The notes under the pieces are model-generated. The model saw nothing but the letters and a program-made list of their open reading frames with translations. It was not told the DNA's origin and searched no databases. Positions 49,164-56,565 of a stretch of 64,000 bases of DNA are shown here, piece after piece. The DNA comes from Campylobacter lari (GTDB lineage Bacteria > Campylobacterota > Campylobacteria > Campylobacterales > Campylobacteraceae). The stretch spans positions 992,001 through 1,056,000 of the forward strand of contig NZ_LR134508.1 in the NCBI RefSeq assembly GCF_900638335.1. Reading direction: 5' to 3'. Both the position numbers and the translations under genes were made by a program. The first letter of the stretch is position 1. Every line of letters begins with the position of its first letter.

Positions 49164-49871
49164 ATGGGAAGAGCGTTTGAATATCGCAGAGCCTCTAAAG
49201 AAGCAAGATGGGATAAAATGAGCAAACTTTTTCCAAAACTTGCAAAGGCTATACAAGTAGCAGCAAAAGAAGGCGGAGCTGATCCTGACATGAATCCAAA
49301 GCTTCGCAGTGCCATAGCTACTGCAAAAGCTAACAATATGCCAAAAGATAATATTGATGCAGCTATTAAAAGAGCAAGTGGAAAAGATAGCGCTGATATT
49401 AAAAATATCCACTATGAAGGAAAAGCAGCACATGGAGCTTTAATCATCGTTGAGTGCATGAGTGATAATCCTACACGCACAGTAGCAAATGTAAAAGCTA
49501 TTTTTAGCAAAAATGGCGGAGAAATTTTACAAAATGGCTCTTTAACTTTTATGTTTTCACACAAAGCTGTTTTTCATCTTGAAAAATATGATGGAGATTT
49601 AGAAGAACTTGAGCTTGAACTCATTGATGCAGGGCTTGAAGAACTTGAGCAAAATGATGAAGAATTATTAGTTATAGGTGATTACACTGCCTTTGGAGAA
49701 CTTAGCAATGCCATAGAAAAAAAAGGTTTAGTGCTTAAAAAAGCAGGACTTGAGTATCTTGCTAACAATCCTGTAAGTTTTAGCGAAGAACAACTTCTTG
49801 ATATTGAAAAATTGCTTGATAAATTAGAAGATGATGATGATGTGCAAGCAGTTTATACCAACATAGAATAG
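49164..49871 (+). CDS. YebC/PmpR-family protein
   Basis: A 235-residue protein. '[20 protein letters not shown]' and '[20 protein letters not shown]' are conserved YebC blocks; '[20 protein letters not shown]' and 'NGSLTFMF' follow. The family includes transcription regulators and, in some bacteria, factors that relieve ribosome stalling (known). It is followed 10 bases later by the cyclophilin gene ppi, the same pair as in C. jejuni (Cj1172c, Cj1171c). Confidence 0.95.
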   Translation: MGRAFEYRRASKEARWDKMSKLFPKLAKAIQVAAKEGGADPDMNPKLRSAIATAKANNMPKDNIDAAIKRASGKDSADIKNIHYEGKAAHGALIIVECMSDNPTRTVANVKAIFSKNGGEILQNGSLTFMFSHKAVFHLEKYDGDLEELELELIDAGLEELEQNDEELLVIGDYTAFGELSNAIEKKGLVLKKAGLEYLANNPVSFSEEQLLDIEKLLDKLEDDDDVQAVYTNIE

Positions 49872-49881
49872 GAGTAAAAAA

Positions 49882-50364
49882 ATGCTTAAAAAAATCGACA
49901 TAAAAGATGCAAAAAAATACAATTTTGCCATTATTAGCACCGAAAAAGGTGATATGAAATTAGAATTATTTCCTGATGAAGCACCACAAACTGTATGCAA
50001 CTTCGCCAACCTAGCTAATGATGGTTTTTACAACGAACTTGTTTTTCACCGTGTGATTCCAAATTTTGTAATACAAGGTGGTTGCCCTTATGGTATAGGT
50101 TCAGGTGGTCCTGGTTATGAGATAGAGTGCGAATGCGACAATCAAAAACACAAGCACTTAAGAGGTAGCTTATCTATGGCTCATGCTGGTAGAGATACAG
50201 GTGGATCACAATTTTTTATTTGTCATAGCCCACAACCTCATTTGGATGGAGTGCATACTATCTTTGGACAAATCAATCCTGAAGATAAAGAAAGTTTAGA
50301 AGTACTAGATAGCATTAGAGCAGGAGATAAAATCAAAACTATCCAAATTTTAGAAAAACTTTAA
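49882..50364 (+). CDS. ppi: Cyclophilin-type peptidyl-prolyl cis-trans isomerase
   Basis: A 160-residue cyclophilin without a signal peptide, hence cytoplasmic. Catalytic core: '[20 protein letters not shown]' with the arginine in FHR, and '[20 protein letters not shown]'. '[12 protein letters not shown]' closes the active site. It speeds proline isomerisation during folding. GGAG lies just before the ATG. A hairpin follows its stop. Confidence 0.95.
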   Translation: MLKKIDIKDAKKYNFAIISTEKGDMKLELFPDEAPQTVCNFANLANDGFYNELVFHRVIPNFVIQGGCPYGIGSGGPGYEIECECDNQKHKHLRGSLSMAHAGRDTGGSQFFICHSPQPHLDGVHTIFGQINPEDKESLEVLDSIRAGDKIKTIQILEKL

Positions 50365-50370
50365 TTTTAC

Positions 50371-50407
50371 ATCTCCTTAAAATTGTGCTATGATTTTTTA
50401 AGGAGAT
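50371..50407 (+). promoter_or_regulatory. 12-bp inverted repeat covering the ribosome-binding site of the CopD-like gene
   Basis: ATCTCCTTAAAA (50371-50382) and TTTTAAGGAGAT (50396-50407) are perfect reverse complements around a 13-base loop that includes TATGAT (50389-50394), a possible -10 box. The 3' arm contains the AGGAG of the next gene, whose ATG is at 50413. With no trailing T-run it is a poor terminator for ppi. It may hide the ribosome site or be an operator across the promoter. Confidence 0.55.
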
Positions 50408-50412
50408 TAACT

Positions 50413-50841
50413 ATGCATTTTATTTTTATTTGTATTCATCTTATTTGTGCTATATTTTTTATAGCTTATGTGTTTTTTGATGTATGTGTTTATCGCTTTG
50501 CTTATAAGCACCAAAGCAAAGAAGATTGCGATAAAATAAAAAAAGCCTATACTAAATCAAGCATTGTTATCTTTGCTAGTATTTTTATCTTGCTTTTATT
50601 GAGTGGATTTTATCTTTTAAGTTTTTATGAAATTAACTCTTTTTGGGATTTTTTTGCAAGCAATTTTGGCATATTTTTATTTATCAAGCTTTTATTATTA
50701 ATAACAATGCTAGTTTTGACTTTTTACTCTTTATTTTTTATAAAAGTTTTAAAAAGAAAAGACCCTTTAAAATCTCACTTGATTGCATTGATTTTATGTA
50801 TTTTAATAGTCATTTGTGCAAAAGCCATGTTATATTTTTAA
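50413..50841 (+). CDS. Small four-helix membrane protein, possibly CopD-like
   Basis: A 142-residue protein with four hydrophobic helices (about 2-22, 50-72, 82-108, 118-140). I start it at the ATG at 50413 because AGGAG lies 7 bases upstream; an upstream TTG/ATG-type extension to 50383 would read through the hairpin. The first helix, 'FICIHLICAIFFIAYVFFDV', has a histidine placed like that of CopD-family copper-resistance membrane proteins, a loose resemblance. Function unproven. Confidence 0.6.
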   Translation: MHFIFICIHLICAIFFIAYVFFDVCVYRFAYKHQSKEDCDKIKKAYTKSSIVIFASIFILLLLSGFYLLSFYEINSFWDFFASNFGIFLFIKLLLLITMLVLTFYSLFFIKVLKRKDPLKSHLIALILCILIVICAKAMLYF

Positions 50842-50890
50842 AACATTAAAACTAAACTTATATCATTAGCTTAAAAAATAAAGGTTATTT

Positions 50891-51502
50891 ATGCTTGGTG
50901 ATATTATAGATTTTTTACTCACTCTTGCAAAAGATTGGGGTTATTGGGGGATTATTTTTCTTATGTTTATAGAAAGTTCCTTTTTTCCCTTTCCTAGCGA
51001 AGTAGTGATGATACCTGCTGGATATTTAGCCCATCAAAACGAACTTAACTTTTGGCTATGCCTGCTTTGTGGGACTTTTGGAGCACTTATAGGAGCTTTG
51101 CTTAATTATTATTTATGTTATTTTCTAGGGCGCAATATTGTTTTAAAAATATGCAAATATTTTGGAGTTAATGAAGCAAAATTTGCTCAATTTGAAGCTT
51201 TTTTTAATAAACATGGTGAAATATCGACCTTTAGCGGTAGATTAATCCCTGGTTTACGTCAATATATTTCTTTACCCGCTGGACTTGCAAGAATGAATTT
51301 GAAAAAGTTTATATTTTATACTAGTTTGGGGGCTGGAATTTGGTGTTTAATCTTGCTTATATTAGGTTATATTTTAGGTAAAAATGAAGATTTAATCAAA
51401 GAATATTTACATTTTGTTATTATAGCTTGTATTATTTTTACCACTATGATTGTAGCTATTTATATCTATATTCAAAAAAGGAAAAACCATGCTTCAAACT
51501 AA
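50891..51502 (+). CDS. DedA-family membrane protein
   Basis: A 203-residue polytopic protein. 'FIESSFFPFPSEVVMIPAGY' and 'FSGRLIPGLRQYISLPAGLA' are the two DedA/SNARE-associated signatures; the family contains lipid scramblases and flippases, such as undecaprenyl-phosphate translocases (recent family knowledge). 4-5 helices are visible. It overlaps the DUF2920 gene by 14 bases, so their translation is probably coupled. Confidence 0.92.
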   Translation: MLGDIIDFLLTLAKDWGYWGIIFLMFIESSFFPFPSEVVMIPAGYLAHQNELNFWLCLLCGTFGALIGALLNYYLCYFLGRNIVLKICKYFGVNEAKFAQFEAFFNKHGEISTFSGRLIPGLRQYISLPAGLARMNLKKFIFYTSLGAGIWCLILLILGYILGKNEDLIKEYLHFVIIACIIFTTMIVAIYIYIQKRKNHASN

Positions 51503-52754
51503 ATTTTTCCAAATTCCATCTTTTGATGATATAGAACTTAATATACAAAGACAATCTTTGTTAGATTTTAGAATTGATTATGATGATGAAAAAGAAATCA
51601 AAGCTATTGTATTTCTTTTACCTGGCTTAGGGAGTGATATCAATGATGCATACCAAAATAAACTTATTTATAGAGTTTTAGAAAATCATAATGTAATCTG
51701 CTTGAGCGTGAATTATTTTTGTATACAATGTAGACCACAAAATGGTGCTAAATTAATATTAGATAACTTTGATCAAAATATTATCGCTTCTATTTGTAAT
51801 ACTTACAATATAAATATTACTAATAAATATTTCCAAACTTATAAAGATGTTTTTAACTTTTTAAATTTAGAAATTGAAAAATTAAAAACAAATGATAAAT
51901 TACCAAAAGACAAACTTATTGATATTTCTGTAACCTGTGAACCACCAAATAGCGAATATCAAAATTTTGGTATAATGCAAGCACTAGATTGTCTGCAAGT
52001 ATTATCTTATATCAAAACAAATCATAATCTCTTTAAATTAAACAGATGTAGAGAGAGGGGGGGGGATATCTCAACACTTCCAATTATTCTTATTGGAAGC
52101 TCTCACGGTGGATATGTATCGCATCTAATGGCAAAATTAATGCCGTGGGAAATTGATGGGATTATAGATAATTCATCTTACGCTAAAGTTTTTCTACCCT
52201 TAGTTGGTTTCACCAAAGAAATAGATTTTGTAAAATATTTTGAAGCTTCTTTTGTTGATCTCAAATATAAAAATTTAAAATTTAATGCTTTTACTAAAAC
52301 GCATTTTACAAGTAATCCTAACTCACCCTATTATTTTTCAAAAGCCTTTAGAAGAATACGTAATATCTTAGACGAAGAGCATTTACAAATTCAAGCACAA
52401 TTTCCAAAAACCATTTATAGATCTTACCATAGCATGCAAGATTTGAGATTTGCTCCACCTGAAGATAAAATTCAACTTTATAAAACACTAAAAAAACTTG
52501 GCTTTGATGCTGACTTAACAATAATTGAAAAAGAAAGTCAAGTTGATGGAAAATTTATAAAAAATCTTGAACATGGTATGGGTATGTCCTTAAAAATGCT
52601 AATCAATAAAGAACTGCCAATAATATTAGAAAAAATCTCCAAGCAAAAGAAAAAAACAATAGTTAAAAAAATTACCTACCCAAGTGAAAATTTACTTTAT
52701 ACTTTTTCGAAAAATGAAAATGATTTTCCGCAGTTTTTTTTAGATTATCATTAA
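51489..52754 (+). CDS. DUF2920-family alpha/beta-hydrolase-like protein, phase-variable
   Basis: A 421-residue protein of a family expanded in Campylobacter (the C. jejuni Cj0617/Cj1305c group, from memory), often near flagellar glycosylation loci. 'VFLLPGLGSDIND' and the nucleophile elbow 'ILIGSSHGGYVSHLM' (candidate Ser205) indicate an alpha/beta hydrolase. Codons 190-193 are made of a G9 tract (52057-52065). As sequenced the frame is intact, so the gene is ON. Loss or gain of one G ends translation after roughly 20-35 further codons, without the nucleophile. Start: AGGAAA before the ATG inside dedA. Confidence 0.85.
   Translation: MLQTKFFQIPSFDDIELNIQRQSLLDFRIDYDDEKEIKAIVFLLPGLGSDINDAYQNKLIYRVLENHNVICLSVNYFCIQCRPQNGAKLILDNFDQNIIASICNTYNINITNKYFQTYKDVFNFLNLEIEKLKTNDKLPKDKLIDISVTCEPPNSEYQNFGIMQALDCLQVLSYIKTNHNLFKLNRCRERGGDISTLPIILIGSSHGGYVSHLMAKLMPWEIDGIIDNSSYAKVFLPLVGFTKEIDFVKYFEASFVDLKYKNLKFNAFTKTHFTSNPNSPYYFSKAFRRIRNILDEEHLQIQAQFPKTIYRSYHSMQDLRFAPPEDKIQLYKTLKKLGFDADLTIIEKESQVDGKFIKNLEHGMGMSLKMLINKELPIILEKISKQKKKTIVKKITYPSENLLYTFSKNENDFPQFFLDYH
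52057..52065 (+). repeat. Poly-G (G9) contingency tract inside the DUF2920 gene
   Basis: Nine consecutive G follow GAGAGA in a genome where G runs above 6 are otherwise absent from this window. G tracts of 8 or more are known hypermutable slippage sites in Campylobacter. The tract is at codons 190-193 of 421. Confidence 0.88.
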
Positions 52755-52783
52755 TTTTATAATATTTTATATTTAAAATTTGA

Positions 52784-52789
52784 TAAAAT
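52784..52789 (+). promoter_or_regulatory. Probable -10 box of the threonine/serine exporter pair
   Basis: TAAAAT in ATTTAAAATTTGATAAAATCC lies 28 bases before the ATG at 52817. One mismatch to TATAAT; a TG-like T-rich segment precedes it. Confidence 0.5.
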
Positions 52790-52816
52790 CCTATAAATTA
52801 TTTCAAAGAAAATACT

Positions 52817-53593
52817 ATGGAAAAACCATCAATTCAAAATTTAACGGATTTTTTAATCGAATACATTAGTGTTTTTCTAAGTGCTGGAACTTACACAGCA
52901 AGAGTGGCAAAGTGCGTTGGAAGAATAGCTAATGCATATGGTTATGAGATTAATATGAATTTTTTCTTTCACCATACCACACTAAATATTTTTGACAAAA
53001 GTGATAATTCCATACAAAGAACCTATATCATACCTAATAAGCACAATCATATTAATTTTAAACTGATTTTAGAACTAAGTGCGTTAAGTTGGCAAATTCA
53101 TGATCATAAATACAACTTAGAAGAAGCTAAATTTTCTCTTTTAAAACTCAAACAAAGCACAAAAAATCCTTTTTTAGCTAATTTATTTTTAGTTTCAGTA
53201 GCAAACTCAGCATTTTGTAAATTATTTGGAGGGGATTTTTACGGCTGTTTATTTGTATTTTTGGCTACTTTAGTAGGTTTTAGCCTGAGAGTTTTACTTA
53301 CTAGAATAAAAATTGATTTAAGAATTCAATACATTATTTGTTCTTTTTTATCCTCATTCATTGTATTTTTTGGGGTAGATTTAAAACTCGTGCAAGAAGC
53401 TAATGTTGCTTTGGGTTCTAGTATATTGTATTTAATTCCTGGAGTATATTTTATAAACTCCATTATAGATATTTTAAAAGATCATATACTTATGGGACTT
53501 AGTCGCATTATAAGTGTGGCGATATTGGTATGCTGTATTGCCATTGGAATTTATACTACTCTTAGCATTAGTGATTTTGGGATTTTAAGATGA
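52817..53593 (+). CDS. Threonine/serine exporter, ThrE N-terminal (DUF1212) half
   Basis: A 258-residue protein. The soluble N-terminal part holds 'LSAGTYTARVAKCVGRIANA', the DUF1212 signature, followed by five hydrophobic helices from about residue 115. In Corynebacterium one ThrE polypeptide carries both halves; here the second half is the next gene, overlapping by 4 bases. Export of threonine or serine is inferred from the family. Confidence 0.88.
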   Translation: MEKPSIQNLTDFLIEYISVFLSAGTYTARVAKCVGRIANAYGYEINMNFFFHHTTLNIFDKSDNSIQRTYIIPNKHNHINFKLILELSALSWQIHDHKYNLEEAKFSLLKLKQSTKNPFLANLFLVSVANSAFCKLFGGDFYGCLFVFLATLVGFSLRVLLTRIKIDLRIQYIICSFLSSFIVFFGVDLKLVQEANVALGSSILYLIPGVYFINSIIDILKDHILMGLSRIISVAILVCCIAIGIYTTLSISDFGILR

Positions 53594-54114
53594 TTGATTA
53601 TTCTTCTATACTTTGGGATATGTTTTTTGCGGCTTTAACAGGATTTGGCTTTGCTTATGTATGTAATCCACCCTTTAAAACACTCATACTCTCAGCCATA
53701 TTAGCTGCCATAGCCCATGGTATGCGTTTTACTTTAATGGGATATTTTGGTTTTCAAACCTTAGCTATTGCGACCTTTATAGCTTCTTTTAGCATAGGTT
53801 GTCTTGGTTTGTTTTTAGCTAAGATTTTTAAAACACCTGCTGAAATTATAGCTTTTCCTGCTCTCATTCCTATGATACCTGGAATTTATGCATATAAAGC
53901 TATATTGTATTTAATTTCTTTTATACGCTCAGAGGATATTAGCGAAAAAACCAATTTCTTGATTCAATTTTTCGATCATTTTTTCACAACACTTTCAGTA
54001 ACATTAGCTTTAGCAGTAGGAGTAAGTGTAACTTTACTTTTGTTTTTTGAACAAAGCTTTATGATGACAAGAAGTATTAAAAAAAGTAAAAATCACGATC
54101 AAAATCAATCGTGA
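53590..54114 (+). CDS. Threonine/serine exporter, ThrE C-terminal (DUF3815) half
   Basis: A 174-residue membrane protein with about five helices. 'FAYVCNPPFKTLILSAILAA' and 'FPALIPMIPGIYAYKAILYL' match the ThrE_2/DUF3815 family; the equivalent 'IPGVYFINSIIDIL' is in the partner. It ends 10 bases inside the convergent argS 3' end. Confidence 0.88.
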   Translation: MIDYSSILWDMFFAALTGFGFAYVCNPPFKTLILSAILAAIAHGMRFTLMGYFGFQTLAIATFIASFSIGCLGLFLAKIFKTPAEIIAFPALIPMIPGIYAYKAILYLISFIRSEDISEKTNFLIQFFDHFFTTLSVTLALAVGVSVTLLLFFEQSFMMTRSIKKSKNHDQNQS

Positions 54115-55700
54115 TTCATTTTATTTTTTGCCTCTATTCCCATAAGCGCAAAAGCTGTTTTAATACTCAAAGCACATATGGCAAAAAGTTTTAAAAGCTC
54201 ATCTTCATTACTTGAGCCAACTACTTTATTTTCATTATAAAATTTATGAAATAAAGAAGCTAAATTTTTTAAGTAATCAGGAATTTTTTGCAAAGCTCTT
54301 GACTCAAACGCATCATTAAGTACTGCTTTTAAATTTAAACTTTCAAATAAAAGATTCATACCATCTTCATTTAAACTCTCAAATTTAGCATGCATAACAT
54401 CATCTACACTCTTACCTGCTTTAGCAAATACCTGATGAATTCTCGCATGAGCATAATTAATATAATACACAGGATTAGAGCTATCTTCTTTTTTAAACTC
54501 ATCTACATCAAACTCTAAATGTGTATCACATTTTTTACTAATAAAAATATATCTTAGCACATCACTACCAAGCTCTTCTAAAACATCACCCATTAAGATG
54601 AAATTTCCTGCTCTTTTACTCATTTTATAAGGCTCGCCATTTTTTAACAATGAAACCATTTGCGCTAAAATAATTTCAAGATTTTCACTATCATGACCTA
54701 AAAATTCCATAGCAGCTTTCATTCTAGCTATATAGCCATGATGATCAGCTCCCCATATATTAATACACTTATCATAACCTCGGCTCATTTTATCTTTATG
54801 ATAAACTATATCAGCAGCTAGATAAGTTCCTTTTCCATCATCTTTGATAATCACACGATCTTTTTCATCACCTTTAGCACTTGATGCAAGCCATATTTTA
54901 TCATCTTGCTCATAAGTACCACCATGCTCTTTTAAAGCTTTTAAGGTATTTTCTAATTCATTATAATAACTTGTTTCACTCACATAAGCATCAATAAATA
55001 TCTTAGCATCAGCCAAATTTTTCTTGATAATTTTAAGCATTTTATCCTTAGCCCAAAGTGCTAATTGCGGAATGTTTTCTTCTACAAAGAAACCTTTTTC
55101 AAATTCAACAAAAGCTTCTTTTGCTACATCTATGATATATTCGCCTTTATAATACTCATCAGGATATTGAACTTGCTCATTTAAACAATGCTCTTTTACT
55201 GCAAGTAATATAGAAAGACCTAAAAGATAAATTTGATTACCTGCATCATTAACATAATATTCTGTATCAAATTTATATCCTAAATGTCTAGCAACCCTAG
55301 TTAAAGTATCGCCAAAAATAGCTCCTCTAGCATGTCCTATATGCAAAGGTCCTGTTGGATTAGCACTAACATACTCTAGTAAAAAACTTTCGTTTTTTGT
55401 CTCATCTTTTGCAAAATTCTCACTATCGCTCAAAGCTTGTGTAGCTAAAAAATTTAAAAAAGTTCTTGAAAGCTTAAAATTTACATAACCATTTAAAGCT
55501 TCTACCCTTTCAAAACAATCACAATCTTTTAACTTAGCAACAATACCATTAGCAATTATCATGGGATTTTGCTTTAATTCTTTAGCCAAAGAAAAAGCCA
55601 AAGGCGTGGCAAAATGAGCTAGATTTTTATTCTTAGGATTTTCTAAGATAAAATCTCTTCCTAGTTTTTCTTTAATTTCTTTATAAACTAAAGTTTTCAA
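54105..55700 (-). CDS. argS: Arginyl-tRNA synthetase
   Basis: A 531-residue class I synthetase. HIGH motif is HIGH (120-123) in 'NPTGPLHIGHARGAIFGDT'; the C-terminal signature 'YKMSKRAGNFILMGD' is present where most ArgS enzymes have a degenerate KMSKS; 'DLGDFVLR'-type anticodon domain follows. The start codon is TTG at 55700, with TAAGG upstream; no ATG lies closer. Last gene of the rpsB-to-argS run, converging with the exporter pair. Confidence 0.97.
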   Translation of the reverse strand: MKTLVYKEIKEKLGRDFILENPKNKNLAHFATPLAFSLAKELKQNPMIIANGIVAKLKDCDCFERVEALNGYVNFKLSRTFLNFLATQALSDSENFAKDETKNESFLLEYVSANPTGPLHIGHARGAIFGDTLTRVARHLGYKFDTEYYVNDAGNQIYLLGLSILLAVKEHCLNEQVQYPDEYYKGEYIIDVAKEAFVEFEKGFFVEENIPQLALWAKDKMLKIIKKNLADAKIFIDAYVSETSYYNELENTLKALKEHGGTYEQDDKIWLASSAKGDEKDRVIIKDDGKGTYLAADIVYHKDKMSRGYDKCINIWGADHHGYIARMKAAMEFLGHDSENLEIILAQMVSLLKNGEPYKMSKRAGNFILMGDVLEELGSDVLRYIFISKKCDTHLEFDVDEFKKEDSSNPVYYINYAHARIHQVFAKAGKSVDDVMHAKFESLNEDGMNLLFESLNLKAVLNDAFESRALQKIPDYLKNLASLFHKFYNENKVVGSSNEDELLKLFAICALSIKTAFALMGIEAKNKMNHD

Positions 55701-55709
55701 TGTTTTACC

Positions 55710-55949
55710 TTAAGCTTTTTTTACTTCTTCGTTGTTTTCTTTTACAAGCACATCTTTTTCATTGATTTTTTCAATTTTTTGTGCATCTTCTTGAACAATT
55801 TTTTTATCATCTTCTGTGTTCATTTCATCTTTAAAAGTTTTAATACCCTTTCCTAAGCCTTTAGCAAGCTCTGGAATTTTTTTTGCACCAAAAAGTAACA
55901 CTACAATAAGCAATATAATCAACCATTGAGTTCCGCTTGGCATATGCAT
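55710..55949 (-). CDS. tatA: Twin-arginine translocase subunit TatA/E
   Basis: A 79-residue protein: one N-terminal helix (about 8-26), then the amphipathic '[20 protein letters not shown]' typical of TatA, and a charged tail. It oligomerises to form the Tat pore. Two probable Tat substrates, MsrP and the SpdH-like protein, are encoded in this window. AAGGAG precedes the ATG. Confidence 0.95.
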   Translation of the reverse strand: MHMPSGTQWLIILLIVVLLFGAKKIPELAKGLGKGIKTFKDEMNTEDDKKIVQEDAQKIEKINEKDVLVKENNEEVKKA

Positions 55950-55950
55950 T

Positions 55951-56565
55951 TTATTCTCCTTTATTCCATTGATTTTGAATTTTTTTTAAATCGTGTTTTT
56001 TACTTTTTAATTTTGAAGCTTCAAAAACTGCCTCTAACTCCCTATAGCTTTTTTCAAGATCATCATTTATGATTAAAAAATCATATCGATCCAAATAAGC
56101 CATTTCATCACTAGCATTTTCTAATCTTTTGCTAATATCTTCTATTTTATCAGTATTTCGCTTAAGCAATCTTTTTTCAAGTTCTTTTTTATTTTTGGTT
56201 GTAATAAAAACAGAAGTTATATATTCAGACATTTTTTCTTTAGCTATACAAAAACCTTGCACATCAATATCAAAAACGACACTTTTACCCTCTTGCAATG
56301 CTTTTTTTACAGGGATTAATGAGGTGCCATAATAATTTTTATGCACTAAAGCCCATTCTAAAAAATCGCCTTTTTCTATACCTTGTTTAAATTCTTCTTC
56401 ACTGATAAAAAAATAATCTACTCCATTTTTTTCATTTTCTCTAGGAGTTCTTGTTGTACTTGAAATAGAAAAATAAATATTATCTTTTTCTTTAAAAAGC
56501 CTTTGAAGCAAGGTGCTCTTCCCTGCTCCACTTGGTCCTGAGATGATTAAAATTTGACCGCTCAA
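55951..56565 (-). CDS. gmk: Guanylate kinase
   Basis: A 204-residue kinase converting GMP to GDP. P-loop '[17 protein letters not shown]' with G10-T18; '[20 protein letters not shown]' is the GMP-binding block. It uses a TTG start at 56565, overlapping the stop of the acidic-protein gene as TTGA; GAGGA lies 5 bases upstream and no ATG is close, while the first residues match other Gmk proteins. Confidence 0.96.
   Translation of the reverse strand: MSGQILIISGPSGAGKSTLLQRLFKEKDNIYFSISSTTRTPRENEKNGVDYFFISEEEFKQGIEKGDFLEWALVHKNYYGTSLIPVKKALQEGKSVVFDIDVQGFCIAKEKMSEYITSVFITTKNKKELEKRLLKRNTDKIEDISKRLENASDEMAYLDRYDFLIINDDLEKSYRELEAVFEASKLKSKKHDLKKIQNQWNKGE

Noticed and set aside
50371..50407. Simple rho-independent terminator for ppi
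   Set aside because: The stem is long but no T-run follows, and the 3' arm is the ribosome site of the next gene; a dual role cannot be excluded.
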